Notes under the pieces: generated by a model | What the model was told of the DNA's origin: nothing | The model's input: only the letters and a program-made list of their open reading frames with translations | The model's database searches: none | Made by a program: the position numbers and the translations under genes | Shown here: positions 52,321-61,019 of the stretch, piece after piece | How positions within the stretch are numbered: position 1 is the first letter of the stretch | Layout: the number at the start of each line of letters is the position of its first letter | Assembly (NCBI GenBank): GCA_022414725.1 | Contig: CM039462.1 | Coordinates: 17,694,577-17,758,576, forward strand | DNA from: Microglena sp. YARC | Lineage: Eukaryota; Chlorophyta; Chlorophyceae; Chlamydomonadales; Chlamydomonadaceae | DNA: 64,000 nucleotides | Reading direction: 5' to 3'

Positions 52321-52560
52321 TCAGATGTCCCAATGGTGCACTACCGATTATAACATAACGTATATCCCAAGGGCGTTACCCAGAGGTTCCCACGCGGGGA
52401 TTAAACTTAGAATTGATCAAGATTCCGTGGTCACTACACTCGGCCGCAGTCCAGCCCACCCAAGACATCGATGGAATTACCGAAGCTCGGACCTGCGCCG
52501 ATTGCCACCCTTGGGAAATACGTTGTGTTATATTCGGTAGTGCACCATTGGGACATCTGA
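52321..52560. mobile_element. MITE family J, 240 bp with about 53-bp TIRs
   Basis: Begins TCAGATGTCCCAATGGTGCA and ends with its reverse complement (TGCACCATTGGGACATCTGA). The inverted repeats extend inward through ACTACCGA, TATAACA.AACGTAT and TCCCAAGGG with about four mismatches. The interior has no coding frame. The right end abuts exactly the left 146-bp repeat of the retroelement. Confidence 0.85.
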
Positions 52561-52706
52561 TTTAGCTTTCCGGAGTATCATCTCGTGAGGACTCACACAG
52601 GGAAATGGCGAAGGCGCTAAGCTTACAAACGTGAAAGCATGCCAGGCGGCAAGCTAGGTATAAGAAGGGAAAGGGCGACAGTACCTCGGGGTACTGCCGC
52701 CGGTAG
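52561..52706 (-). repeat. 146-bp terminal direct repeat, 3' copy
   Basis: Starts TTTAGCTTTCCGGAGTAT on the plus strand and ends GTACTGCCGCCGGTAG. Matches 57160-57305 at about 97%. Confidence 0.9.
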
Positions 52707-53251
52707 GTACCGGCCCTAACGGGTGGAGGCACTACTATGGAAGCTTCCAGACGGAAGGCCTGGTGCCCCAAGACACTCTAGCTGAGCCGGGAGAACCGGT
52801 TAATAACATCCCCCCCAACACCTGGTATTCTTGATATACCAGAATCCCTGGAATTAGGAGGTTCTAGGGAAGGGAGGCTAGAGTGAAAATAAATATCTGG
52901 TGCATAAGGAAGCACAAGGGCAAAGGCTTCTGACTGGCCAATCTGAATCGTAGAGTGGTGCTTGGCTTGTAAGGCATGTGCAAGCACACTCAGAGGAGTA
53001 CAGGGGCCAGTGGCAATACAGGTCATCTATTATCAAATAGGACTGGATTCCAGCTGTGGAGCTGCCAGGAAGGTGCAGCCAATGTTCAGGCAGGGTGGCA
53101 ATCATGTATTTGGCCATATGAGGTAAAACATCTTTTAAGGTAGACATCCCCCGCAAGGTCATAACTGTCAGTCTGTAGGAAGGACATTATGAGGTACTTC
53201 CATTATCATCTATAAAGTGTTGCTTGGTCTGGTGGTTAGATAGTAACCGTT

Positions 53252-54271
53252 TCAATGGCAGGGCCACCTATGTGGTGAAGTCAGTATCAATCTAGGAGCA
53301 CAAGTCTGGATATTCCCCCCTATGATAAGGTATTTATCATGCAATAGATCTTGTGCCAGTGCCACATTATGCTGGGTCTGCTGGGTCCTGTGATTCCCTG
53401 GGTCCTGTGATTGGGTGCCTGGAAAGTATGGCACTTGGTAGAATCCATCTTGCTTGAGCCTCTTGGTGATGCACTGGTGGAATTCATCCCACAGGTCAGG
53501 AGTAGGACGTGGGTGGAACTCAGGTGGGAACATGTTGAGGATGAAATAGTCTTGGTGGTTCCAGGGAAGGATGATCTCATCAATATAGATGAGAAATGGA
53601 CTTGGTTCATTATCAACTCTGATCTGGTGGGATTGTAGGAGTATGCCTGGCTGTCTGTGAGTTGCAATGGAGTATGCATTAACAAGGGCAGCCTGGAGAC
53701 AGATGGTCCATTTGAGTTGGTCCTTGATGTGTGGGGAGCAGGTGTCATACTGGTGGACTAGAGTGGCCAAACTTTTTGAGTGCAGATGGAGGGGGGCAAT
53801 GATGGAGGCTGGGTGTTTGGGCATGTCTGATGTGGACCAGATTGAATTAGGCAGGGATCTGATGGATGGGTACAGTGCAAAAAATGCTGTGATGAGTTGG
53901 TACATGGGGGCTCTGAACATGTTGACCAGGAGTTGAGGTGGGACGGTGGATTGTTGACATATGTTTTCCAGGATGGTGATAAGTTCACCTAGTGGGTAGT
54001 GTCCTGGGTGAGTTCCTACTAGGGACTGGAAGCTGAGCCTACATGCATTACTGTTGTTAGGGATGTCGTCAGGTTCAAAGTCATCTGGTGAGGAGGGGGG
54101 GGGAGGGTGGAAGTCTGTGATGCCAACTGGTGTGTAGATGGTTTGTGCACTGTTGGTTGTTGGGAGGGGTTTGTCAGGTGTTACTGGCTGCTTGGGCTGG
54201 GGAGGGGATGCATTGTTGGACTGAAGGGCAATGATGACACTGTGGTACATGTGGGTTAAGGTGGCATGCAT
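53252..54271 (-). CDS. Retroelement C-terminal frame, unknown domain
   Basis: A 339-codon frame from an ATG. It is in the same frame as the upstream 54326-55267 frame and separated from it by a single TGA (54326-54328); the 18 codons between TGA and ATG are open. The N-terminal part is Pro/Ser-rich. The rest is probably helical, with many His, Trp and Pro (e.g. LWDEFHQCITKRLKQDGF) and no motif I know. It occupies the place where a Copia element would have integrase and reverse transcriptase, but shows neither DDE nor YxDD motifs. It may be reached by read-through of the TGA, or the TGA may be a mutation or sequencing error. Confidence 0.5.
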   Translation of the reverse strand: MHATLTHMYHSVIIALQSNNASPPQPKQPVTPDKPLPTTNSAQTIYTPVGITDFHPPPPSSPDDFEPDDIPNNSNACRLSFQSLVGTHPGHYPLGELITILENICQQSTVPPQLLVNMFRAPMYQLITAFFALYPSIRSLPNSIWSTSDMPKHPASIIAPLHLHSKSLATLVHQYDTCSPHIKDQLKWTICLQAALVNAYSIATHRQPGILLQSHQIRVDNEPSPFLIYIDEIILPWNHQDYFILNMFPPEFHPRPTPDLWDEFHQCITKRLKQDGFYQVPYFPGTQSQDPGNHRTQQTQHNVALAQDLLHDKYLIIGGNIQTCAPRLILTSPHRWPCH

Positions 54272-54325
54272 TTTAGTCAGGTGGCCAAGAATTTTGGTTG
54301 CATCTGCATTTGTCTTTTTAGTTGC

Positions 54326-55267
54326 TCACCTGGTTCTCCTGGTAGGGACAGTAGGTTGGGGTGGAAGGATGGGGGGTATAGTGAAGCCAGCTGCTTTGCA
54401 ACATTCTGCCCATGTTTTTGGCAGGTCTTGGACTGTTGGCCAGTCTAGGGGCTCTAGTGGAAATCCTGGGGGTGCTTGCAGGATTTTGTTAGAGTCAGTG
54501 AGTGTTGCAGGGGTAGTGAGTTGGCCCAGAAAACTCTGAATGAAACCGTTGAGATCTTCCTCAGTTGGGGCCTGTGGGTGGGGAATAGGGATTGGTACTT
54601 TGGGTGCTCTAAATGCAAGGTTGGTGTTAGAGCTAGAGCAGACAATTGAGGTATGGCCATATCCACCACAGTTCCAGCATGTAACGGGGCTGTGGGTTGT
54701 TTTGTCTATGGATCTTCTCTTCTTTTGGGTAAGGTGGAGATATGCTTCATCTGACAAGGTTGGTAGGAGTTCAGGATCAGAGACAGAAGGAGGAGGAGGG
54801 GGAGGGAGAAGAGGAGGAGGTGGTGGTGGAGATGGGGGAAGAGGAGTTGGAGGAGGAGGTGGAGGAGAAGGGGGAGATGGAGGGGGTGGAGGAGGGTGAG
54901 GAGGAGAAGGAAGGAGAGGAGGAGGGGAAGAGGATGTGAGACGTTGCTTCCACTTTGACTTTCCTACTGGAGCCAAATGATGGACCATGGTGTAGGGTTC
55001 AAGGTACCACGGGTCATCAGGTGGGTCATTGTCTGGGTGGTCAGACGGTGATGGCTGATACAGACTTGTGGTGTAGAGGCCGCTGGCTGATGATACGGAG
55101 CACTCCAGGCCAATGGTGTAGCAGATCATGCCATCTCCATGCTGGTAGGGCAGTTCAATCTGTGCATGCAATACAAGAGTCAGTGTGGATTTGTATGTCA
55201 TCATAGGCGCAGATGGCAGGGGCACTGATGAGGTTGAAGGAGTTAGACACGGGCACAAGGAGGACAT
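54326..55267 (-). CDS. Retroelement middle frame: Pro-rich segment and CCHC knuckle
   Basis: 313 codons from an ATG. Residues about 30-70 (DGMICYTIGLECSVSSASGLY) look like the segment after the Copia protease, which suggests this frame continues the 55155-55703 frame after a +1 shift. Residues about 115-160 are nearly all Pro/Ser, encoded by the GGAGGAGG tract at 54785-54930. A CCHC zinc knuckle lies at Cys197, Cys200, His205, Cys210 (CWNCGGYGHTSIVC). A second knuckle downstream of the protease region is unusual for Copia elements. Confidence 0.55.
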   Translation of the reverse strand: MSSLCPCLTPSTSSVPLPSAPMMTYKSTLTLVLHAQIELPYQHGDGMICYTIGLECSVSSASGLYTTSLYQPSPSDHPDNDPPDDPWYLEPYTMVHHLAPVGKSKWKQRLTSSSPPPLLPSPPHPPPPPPSPPSPPPPPPTPLPPSPPPPPPLLPPPPPPSVSDPELLPTLSDEAYLHLTQKKRRSIDKTTHSPVTCWNCGGYGHTSIVCSSSNTNLAFRAPKVPIPIPHPQAPTEEDLNGFIQSFLGQLTTPATLTDSNKILQAPPGFPLEPLDWPTVQDLPKTWAECCKAAGFTIPPILPPQPTVPTRRTR

Positions 55268-55703
55268 CTAGAAGTGTCACCACAAGTCCTATACCCTGGA
55301 GTACTGCTGTGCCAGAATAGGAGCAGATAACTGGTGCTGCGGAGCCTGGTGGGATGATTGATACGGGCGGGTTGAGGGGTGCTACCCTAATGAGGCAATC
55401 AGCATTCGAGGTCATGTGGTAGATGGTGTCTGTAGTTAAACACCAGTGACCATGGAAACAAGAAGATAGGTCACTGGGGGAGGTCTCATGAGTGGAGGGG
55501 CACTTTCCTAGCTCAGAGTCAGTGGTATCAGATTTCTCACTAGTGGTATCTTCATCTCCAGAGTTGTCTCCAGAGCTGTATGGTGGAGATTCCAGAATGG
55601 GGTCTTCTGGCAGGGGTTTGGGCAGATTGAATCTAGATGCCCATATCCTCCACAGGCTGTACAGGTTGTGTCTGTAGGGTCCACTGGAGTGGATGAGAAG
55701 CAC
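55155..55703 (-). CDS. Retroelement Copia-type protease-like segment, catalytic motif lost
   Basis: 182 codons with no ATG at the start, overlapping the Gag frame by 196 bp in the -1 frame, so a -1 frameshift would join them. After an acidic Ser-rich linker, residue 87 starts WCLTTDTIYHMT, aligned with the Copia W.lDSGAs.HMT motif. Here the DSG triad reads TTD, so the catalytic Asp is missing. Downstream VLQGIGLVVTLLDVLLVPVS and FNLISA match the G.G.v...l.dVLyVP...NLIS part of the same beta-barrel. So it is a protease-fold domain that should not cleave. Confidence 0.6.
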   Translation of the reverse strand: MLLIHSSGPYRHNLYSLWRIWASRFNLPKPLPEDPILESPPYSSGDNSGDEDTTSEKSDTTDSELGKCPSTHETSPSDLSSCFHGHWCLTTDTIYHMTSNADCLIRVAPLNPPVSIIPPGSAAPVICSYSGTAVLQGIGLVVTLLDVLLVPVSNSFNLISAPAICAYDDIQIHTDSCIACTD

Positions 55704-56611
55704 TGCTTCCCATAGTGGCCTCTGCCATTGCAGTTGACACAGACCTCTGTCAGCTTGTCGTCGTGCACTGCAAGGGACGGGCTGCTCGGTCTCTGACAGC
55801 TAGTACACTGACCTTCATGATGCTCGGATCCACCACAGTTTGCGCAGTTGTGGATTGTTGATGCATATGGCGATAGATTCGCACAGTAGGAAGTAGTATG
55901 TCCGAACCTTGTGCATATGGTGCACTGGGAAGAACCTGGCGGCCACATACCTTGTTGGGGGTTCTGGCGTCTGTGGGAGGGTAATGCTTGGTCATCAAGT
56001 TGGACGGTGATGCCAAATGCACTGAGCATTGGTATGGCCCTGCTCACCAGATCCATGGCTACTGCTGCATCCTGGAAGGCTCGGATGTCGGATGGCTCCC
56101 CGTCCGAGGTTGGCGAGGGTGGTGCAGTAGACGCGTCATCAGCAGACGAGGATGTAGGTGGCTGATGAACATGGGTGGGTGGGGCGATGGCAGCATCCTG
56201 GGCAGAGGCTGGGTAGTCGCAGAGAGGTTGATTTAGAGTAGTGTATGAGTCGTAGTAGGGGTTTACGCCTTTTGGGATGGTCGGCATTAAGTAAAACCCC
56301 TGGCCCCAATCTTGCCGAATGTAGCGCAGAGCTCTGGCTGAGTTGTTAGTACGCGCGTCTATGAGAGCAGCTAGGGGTGGGGGACAGTTATCCAGAATGT
56401 GGTTCATAGCCATGTAGTTTGATACAGGTGTGATTCTGCTGTTCCTTGGGTAGTTATAGCCATCTGAGGGTTCATCTATGGGCTGGTAATCTAGATCGGC
56501 GTCGATAACTGAGAAAACTAATGATCTGATGAGCAGAGGTGCTACAAGGTTCGTATACCAGTCGACGAATACATCGGAACCACCCTTACCATCATTTGGC
56601 GCTTGGGACAT
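55508..56611 (-). CDS. Retroelement Gag-like protein with four CCHC zinc knuckles
   Basis: 367 codons from ATG (MSQAPNDGKGG). Residues 15-130 are a probable helical capsid-like region (WYTNLVAPLLIRSL; MAMNHILDNCPPPLAALIDA), weakly like the Copia UBN2 Gag. Four C-x2-C-x4-H-x4-C knuckles lie at 230-243, 256-269, 291-304 and 317-330, which is more than the usual one or two. Zinc knuckles in Gag bind the element RNA. The frame ends 55508 with the protease-like frame overlapping in -1. Confidence 0.75.
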   Translation of the reverse strand: MSQAPNDGKGGSDVFVDWYTNLVAPLLIRSLVFSVIDADLDYQPIDEPSDGYNYPRNSRITPVSNYMAMNHILDNCPPPLAALIDARTNNSARALRYIRQDWGQGFYLMPTIPKGVNPYYDSYTTLNQPLCDYPASAQDAAIAPPTHVHQPPTSSSADDASTAPPSPTSDGEPSDIRAFQDAAVAMDLVSRAIPMLSAFGITVQLDDQALPSHRRQNPQQGMWPPGSSQCTICTRFGHTTSYCANLSPYASTIHNCANCGGSEHHEGQCTSCQRPSSPSLAVHDDKLTEVCVNCNGRGHYGKQCFSSTPVDPTDTTCTACGGYGHLDSICPNPCQKTPFWNLHHTALETTLEMKIPLVRNLIPLTLS

Positions 56612-56740
56612 TGCGACGGCTTGGGTTGAGGGTTGGGAGGTGCGAGGGTGACGAACAAGACCAGGGGATAGGGGATTGGAAGAATTGGATATTCTTGAGA
56701 GGGACAGGAAGAAGACGGAAAGAGAGAATGGGGCGGGTAG

Positions 56741-56765
56741 GGGGGGGGGGGGGGGGGGGGGGGGG
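56741..56765 (+). repeat. Poly-G homopolymer in the retroelement leader
   Basis: About 25 G between the 5' repeat and the Gag frame (poly-C in the element's sense strand). A direct duplication with GTCCAGCGGGGTCTTGGGTA lies at 56880-56965 in the same leader. Confidence 0.9.
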
Positions 56766-57159
56766 CGTTGGACAGGTGGTTTGGCTTGCGGGGCCAGGGA
56801 GATTTGGAGAAGACGGGATTAGGGAGAGGGGCGGTGGGTTGACGCAGTGGGGTGTTTTCGTTGTGGGGACAACGTACTGGTGTTCCAGCGGGGTCTTGGG
56901 TAGACTCGGAGAGGTGTTTGTTGCGGGGCAACGTACTGGCGGTCCAGCGGGGTCTTGGGTAGACTGTTGGGGGCTGGTGTCCAGCGGGGTGCCTAGCAAT
57001 CAGAGAAGATTCTGCAACTGAGATCCTCTTCCTTCGGTTGTTGCGGCGGCAACTGTGGAAGGCACTGCAGGTGCGCGGGAGCTCGGGATCTACGGACAGG
57101 GTAACAGGCGTGGAAGACTGTTGCAGTGGAACACGGGACGGCAGTGATGAGCGATAACC

Positions 57160-57305
57160 TTTAGCTTTCCGGAGTATTATCTCGTGAGGACTCACACAGG
57201 GAAATGGCGAAGGCGCTAAGCTTACAAACGTGATAGCATGCCAGGCGGAAAGCTAGGTATAAGAAGGGAAAGGGCGACAGTACCTCAGGGTACTGCCGCC
57301 GGTAG
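57160..57305 (-). repeat. 146-bp terminal direct repeat, 5' copy
   Basis: Matches 52561-52706 apart from about four bases. On the element's sense strand it starts CTACCGGCGGCAGTACC and ends CCGGAAAGCTAAA. Confidence 0.9.
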
Positions 57306-57414
57306 AACGCCCAGAAGAAAAGATAACGTCTGGTGGGGCGTGGTACCCGAATGAAAAAAATCTCCAGATTTTTTGAAGAGGGATTAGCCCCATTAAAATG
57401 TCCGTTCGTCCGTT

Positions 57415-57545
57415 CGTGTGTCACCAACCACATTTTCAGGTTTTATGAAAAACATCAAAAAGTTTAACATTCTATATTTTTGATGAATTATAAGACTTAT
57501 TTATACCGGACAAATTCTCACCAGAGCACATATGAGCATCGCAAT
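57415..57545 (+). repeat. Dispersed repeat family H, copy 2
   Basis: GTGTCACCAACCACATTTTC, AAGACTTATTTATACCGGAC and GAGCACATATGAGC run parallel to 8389-8520. Preceded by a short CGTCCGTTCGT repeat. Confidence 0.45.
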
Positions 57546-57777
57546 TCATGAAAAGGAGCTCAGGTTGGGCCAAAAAGCTACAATTGACGGTTAACAATTT
57601 GATTTCAGGGTGTTTTGAGCTAACATTTCAAATTTGAAGCACTTAGATATGTGCGTATACATAGGTTTGGGAACAGAATAGTCGTCAAAAAACCAAAGCG
57701 CAACATGTACGCATCACAATGGACGAAACATTCCCCTAGGGCACTCGTGCTATAATTAGCCCACGGACCCCACCTCA

Positions 57778-57890
57778 GGGCCGTGCGTGGGGCAGGGGCG
57801 GGGGCCACCGGGCAGGGTCGGGGGCAGGGGCGGGGGCGGGGGCGGGGGCCACCGGGCGGGGGCAGGGGCGGGGGCAGGGGCAAGCCACGC
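57778..57890 (+). repeat. GGGGC-rich G-quadruplex-prone tract
   Basis: Repeated GGGGGCAGGGGCGGGGGC words with a duplicated GGGGGCCACCGGGC unit. Many closely spaced G runs on the plus strand. Confidence 0.85.
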
Positions 57891-58027
57891 CACCTGCCGC
57901 TGGCCAAAAACCCGTTTAGGAGGACGGGACATACCGGTGGGGACATACCGTTCACGGGGGCAGGGGCAAGCTACGCCACCTGCCGCTGGCCAAAAACCCG
58001 TTCAAGAGGACGGGACATACCGTTCAC
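57878..58027 (+). repeat. About 85-bp tandem duplication
   Basis: Two copies of GGGGCAAGC.ACGCCACCTG, CCGCTGGCCAAAAACCCGTT and GAGGACGGGACATACCG (57878-57940 and 57963-58027). Confidence 0.85.
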
Positions 58028-58225
58028 GTCTGGGCTGGGCCGAAACATGCAATATCTTGTACAAATCCCGTAAAATCAACCATACACCTGATTTGCCTCC
58101 TTTTTCTTGCATAAAATTCCTTCAAAAAAAACCAATCTACATACATGAATTTCATTACATTACAGAAACGTTAAATACTGCTTAAAAATCAACAACCCTT
58201 CAAAAACTCTCTTTTTCGTCACTTT
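58028..58225 (+). repeat. Diverged solitary copy of the 1.4-kb satellite tail
   Basis: The order ACATGCAATATCTTGTA, AATCCCGTAAAATCAACC, CTGATTTG, TTTTTCTTGCATAAAATTC, ACCAATCTACATACATGAAT and ACGTTAAATACTGCTTAAAA parallels the satellite at e.g. 24244-24400 (CATGCAACACCTTGTC, AAATCCA.AAAATCAAACC, CTGATTGGTCTC, TTTTCTGCATTAAATTC, CCAACCTTCATGCATGC, ACGTTCAATACTGCTTTAAA). Identity is perhaps 60-65% by eye. It marks a dispersed relative of the satellite outside the array. Confidence 0.65.
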
Positions 58226-58600
58226 ATAGTTAACAATGCTAAATCATCAATCGATTCATTGGAATTCGATTAATTTAATGCCTACAGGCGCCCTTCAAAT
58301 TTAATCCTATTCGAATCGGTAAAATTTAAAGCAATTACATGCATTCAAATCACGTAAATTAAATTAAATGGAAAGGAATAAATCAAATTAAAATAACACA
58401 ACATTAAATACAATTCAATTTAATTAATATATTACATTAAATTAAGGATTCAAATAATTTCATTCGGGACGCGCCTCCAGGCGCCCTTAATGTTAAGGGG
58501 AACCTCTAGTACGCCGCAGCTGGGGAAAGTCACCATTGAACTTTAACGGGATGTTTGAGACACGATACGTAACGTCTTGAACAACCCTAGCGTGAATTCA
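58226..58600. other. A/T-rich interval with two AGGCGCCCTT words
   Basis: Very A/T-rich, with AGGCGCCCTT at about 58287 and 58485. These resemble the AGGCGCCT terminus of the 592-bp element in the satellite, so a decayed relative may lie here. The inverted copy of the 178-220 repeat is at 58548-58592. No gene seen. Confidence 0.35.
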
Positions 58601-58603
58601 GTG

Positions 58604-58745
58604 ATTATTCAAGATGAGCAGCATCTAATTTTTGAACGTACGATACTAAAATAAATTTCAAATACCGGTGTGGAATTATACAAGATGAGCAGAATCTAAT
58701 TTTTGAACTTACGACACTAAACTAAATGTCGAATACCGGTGTGGA
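58604..58745 (+). repeat. About 72-bp tandem duplication
   Basis: Two copies of CAAGATGAGCAG.ATCTAATT, TTTGAAC.TACGA and AATACCGGTGTGGAA. Confidence 0.85.
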
Positions 58746-59165
58746 AGTCTCGAAGGCGGACATTTCTACCTTGTGCAGATTTCAGTCTAGCAGCCTAGTT
58801 TCAACATGGTTATCCCCACCATGCCTCAATCTTCTGCCACAAGCCTTCGTGGGTGTGCAGTGTGCGTGTAGATATGCAATATGGGGGGCATATGTGAAGA
58901 ACAATACTTCAGACATAGGCCAATTTCAATTCCCTGTACCTAGTATCAGCATCAATTGCGGTTCACTCGATTGTTTTATGTCTTGGTGACTACTACTGTA
59001 CTTCCTTAGAACTATAGCTGTAGATAGTAACTGCTTTTCTGTCTGTACTGTGTCACACTCTGTGGCGTCCTTTCTGCCACGCGCTGTCTAACCAGGGTCT
59101 AGACCCTGCTGTCTATACCCTGATCCCACCACTGGTGTTTCCCTTAAGAGGGTTCCCCCAGTGCT

Positions 59166-59348
59166 TTAACCATTCTCATCTTGCGTAAAAAGATTGGCGC
59201 GTTTGACCGCTGCGAGTATCTCTCCACTCTTAAAGTGTATAAGCTGATAACTAGGCACTATTGGAATTGCCAGTACCATAAGTGTGGTCGTAAACGCAAA
59301 GGTGGTCGAGATATAGGCCTCAGACTGGGATAAGCCTAACTTACCCAT
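59166..59348 (-). CDS. Small hypothetical open frame, 60 aa
   Basis: Starts at an ATG and encodes a varied, non-repetitive protein with a hydrophobic stretch near residues 16-33 (FAFTTTLMVLAIPIVPSY) and a charged C terminus (SGEILAAVKRANLFTQDENG). I do not recognise it. It sits alone, next to the minisatellite at 59385, and could be an exon, a fragment of organelle or mobile-element origin, or chance. Confidence 0.25.
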   Translation of the reverse strand: MGKLGLSQSEAYISTTFAFTTTLMVLAIPIVPSYQLIHFKSGEILAAVKRANLFTQDENG

Positions 59349-59384
59349 ATGTTAGGCTAGCTGTCTAGACTTGAGCCCACTCAG

Positions 59385-59737
59385 TAAAAAGTAAGTAGAA
59401 AGCAAGTAGAAAGCAAGTAACAAGTAAGTAGAAAGCATGTAAAAAGTAAGTAGAAAGCAAGTAGAAAGCAAGTAAAAAGTAAGTAGAAAGTAAGAAGAAA
59501 GCAAGTAGAAAGCAAGTAAAAAGTAAGTAGAAAGCAAGTAGAAAGCAAGTAAAAAGTAAGTAAAAAGCAAGTAGAAAGCAAGTAAAAAGTAAGTAGAAAG
59601 CAAGTAGAAAGCAAGTAAAAAGTAAGTAGAAAGCAAGTAAAAATTAAGTAGAAAGCAAGTAGAAAGCAAGTAAAAAGTAAGTAGAAAGCAAGTAAAAAGT
59701 AAGTAAAAAGCAAGTAGAAAGCAAGTAAAAAGTAACG
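59385..59737 (+). repeat. AAGTAGAAAGC minisatellite
   Basis: About 350 bp of AAGTAGAAAGCAAGTA and AAAAAGTAAGTAGAAAGC units of 10-11 bp arranged in longer blocks. The minus strand gives Phe/Leu/Tyr-rich frames (FLLAFYLLSTY) by composition. Confidence 0.95.
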
Positions 59738-59936
59738 GTGATCAAAAGGTTACTTGCTGCGAGTATATGGTTTCAGTACAGTTACTTGCTCCAGTAGATG
59801 GGCTCCAAAAGCTAACTTGATAGCAAGTAATCCTCCTGAAAAAAAGGAGAAGAAACCCTGGAGCGCACAAGAAATTACCCAGGCCTTTTTATTTGGCCCT
59901 CAAACTTGGTAGGCATTTACAGGGCAGTAAAACCTA

Positions 59937-60080
59937 GGGATCGGCACACCATTTAACCATATGGTGGCGACCAAATGCGAGTATGATACCATACAAATTG
60001 CATCATATGATAGCGGATATGACTAGTAATTTTAGCCTAGCCAGACTGCCGGCATCATATAATATCATATTGCCGTTCCC
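59937..60080 (-). mobile_element. MITE family F, copy 3, with TA target duplication
   Basis: Plus-strand ends GGGATCGGCA and TGCCGTTCCC, flanked by TA on both sides (59935-59936 and 60081-60082). The interior is the reverse complement of 19978-20123 (GACTGCCGGCATCAT, TTTTAGCCTAG). Confidence 0.85.
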
Positions 60081-60219
60081 TAGTAATACCGGATGGTTGC
60101 CAAGATAAAGGGTGGTAAAACTCCTCAAGATGAGGGAGTTGCCTAGTCAAAGACTGCATTTTGTTGCACAGTTCATTTTGCTACATTGCATTTTGTTACC
60201 TAGTATTTAAACTCTAATA

Positions 60220-60275
60220 TAGGAGACAGAGACAGAGTCAGAGACAGAGAGAGGGAGAGAGAGACATGTAGAGAG
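60220..60275 (+). repeat. GAGACA/GAGA low-complexity tract
   Basis: GGAGACAGAGACAGAGTCAG followed by GA-rich repeats. Confidence 0.9.
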
Positions 60276-60704
60276 AAGTGCTGTCTTCAGGCAGGCGAGC
60301 CAGGCACTAACCGCACTGCCAGCCTGGCAGGCTGCGAGCAGCCCCCAATTCACCACCCACGTTCCAGACATCTCCCAATCGGCTTTGTGGTACACCAGCA
60401 TGGCCGAATAGACAGTTATGGTGTATGATGCATATGACCCAATACATTCACCACTCGTACACCACGTTTTCCTCTTGAACCACGGTTGGTTTTGGGCTTA
60501 GTCCACAATACTAGTCGCGACTGAGATACGCACACAAATAGTCGAAGGCTAGGGGTGCTCGCATTAAGATGTGGTCCAGGGTCCTGCTTCCGCTTCGGTG
60601 GCTTTCTAATGGGAGAACTTCCGATGCAGGTTCTCCGCCATGGCAGTAGACACAGTGGCCCTGAACACAAAACTCAACCACACCGCTTCACACCACACCA
60701 CCAT

Positions 60705-60995
60705 TCCACAAACCACACCAATACACACAACATAACATAACACAACGCACTGCACAACACATGACCATGCACAAACCTGTGCAGGCGGAAATGTGGTCTC
60801 TCCCAGACCGGGACCCTTCCGACACGTAACCACGTAACCGACCAGCACCGACACCACACCAATACACACAACATATCACAACGCACTGCACAACACATCA
60901 CAAACCTGTGCAGGCGGAAATGTGGTCTATCCCGGACAGGGACCGGGGATACGGGTCAAGACCCTTTTGACACGTAACCACGTAACCGACAAGCG
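60705..60995 (+). repeat. About 140-bp tandem duplication
   Basis: Two copies share CACACCAATACACACAACAT, ACAACGCACTGCACAACACA, CAAACCTGTGCAGGCGGAAA, TGTGGTCT.TCCC and ACACGTAACCACGTAACCGA. The second copy has a small insertion. Confidence 0.85.
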
Positions 60996-61019
60996 GGTTG
61001 AAGGTCCAAGACTGAAGCT

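Larger units (their letters stand above)
52561..57305 (-). mobile_element. Non-autonomous Copia-like retroelement (Gag/protease-like only)
   Basis: Bounded by 146-bp direct repeats (52561-52706 and 57160-57305, about four differences). Between them, on the minus strand, are a Gag-like frame with four CCHC knuckles, a Copia protease-like frame, a Pro-rich frame with a fifth knuckle and a C-terminal frame of unknown type. No integrase, reverse transcriptase or RNase H motif is seen in 4.7 kb. The repeats do not start TG or end CA, and I see no target duplication, primer-binding site or polypurine tract, so calling them LTRs is an inference. The layout resembles the gag-only terminal-repeat elements known from plants (TR-GAG type). 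Confidence 0.6.

Noticed and set aside
54540..54939. Glu/Gly-rich genes on the plus strand
   Set aside because: Opposite strand of the retroelement's Pro-rich segment.
59352..59713. Membrane protein of Phe/Leu/Tyr repeats
   Set aside because: Produced by the AAGTAGAAAGC minisatellite; two overlapping frames are equally open.
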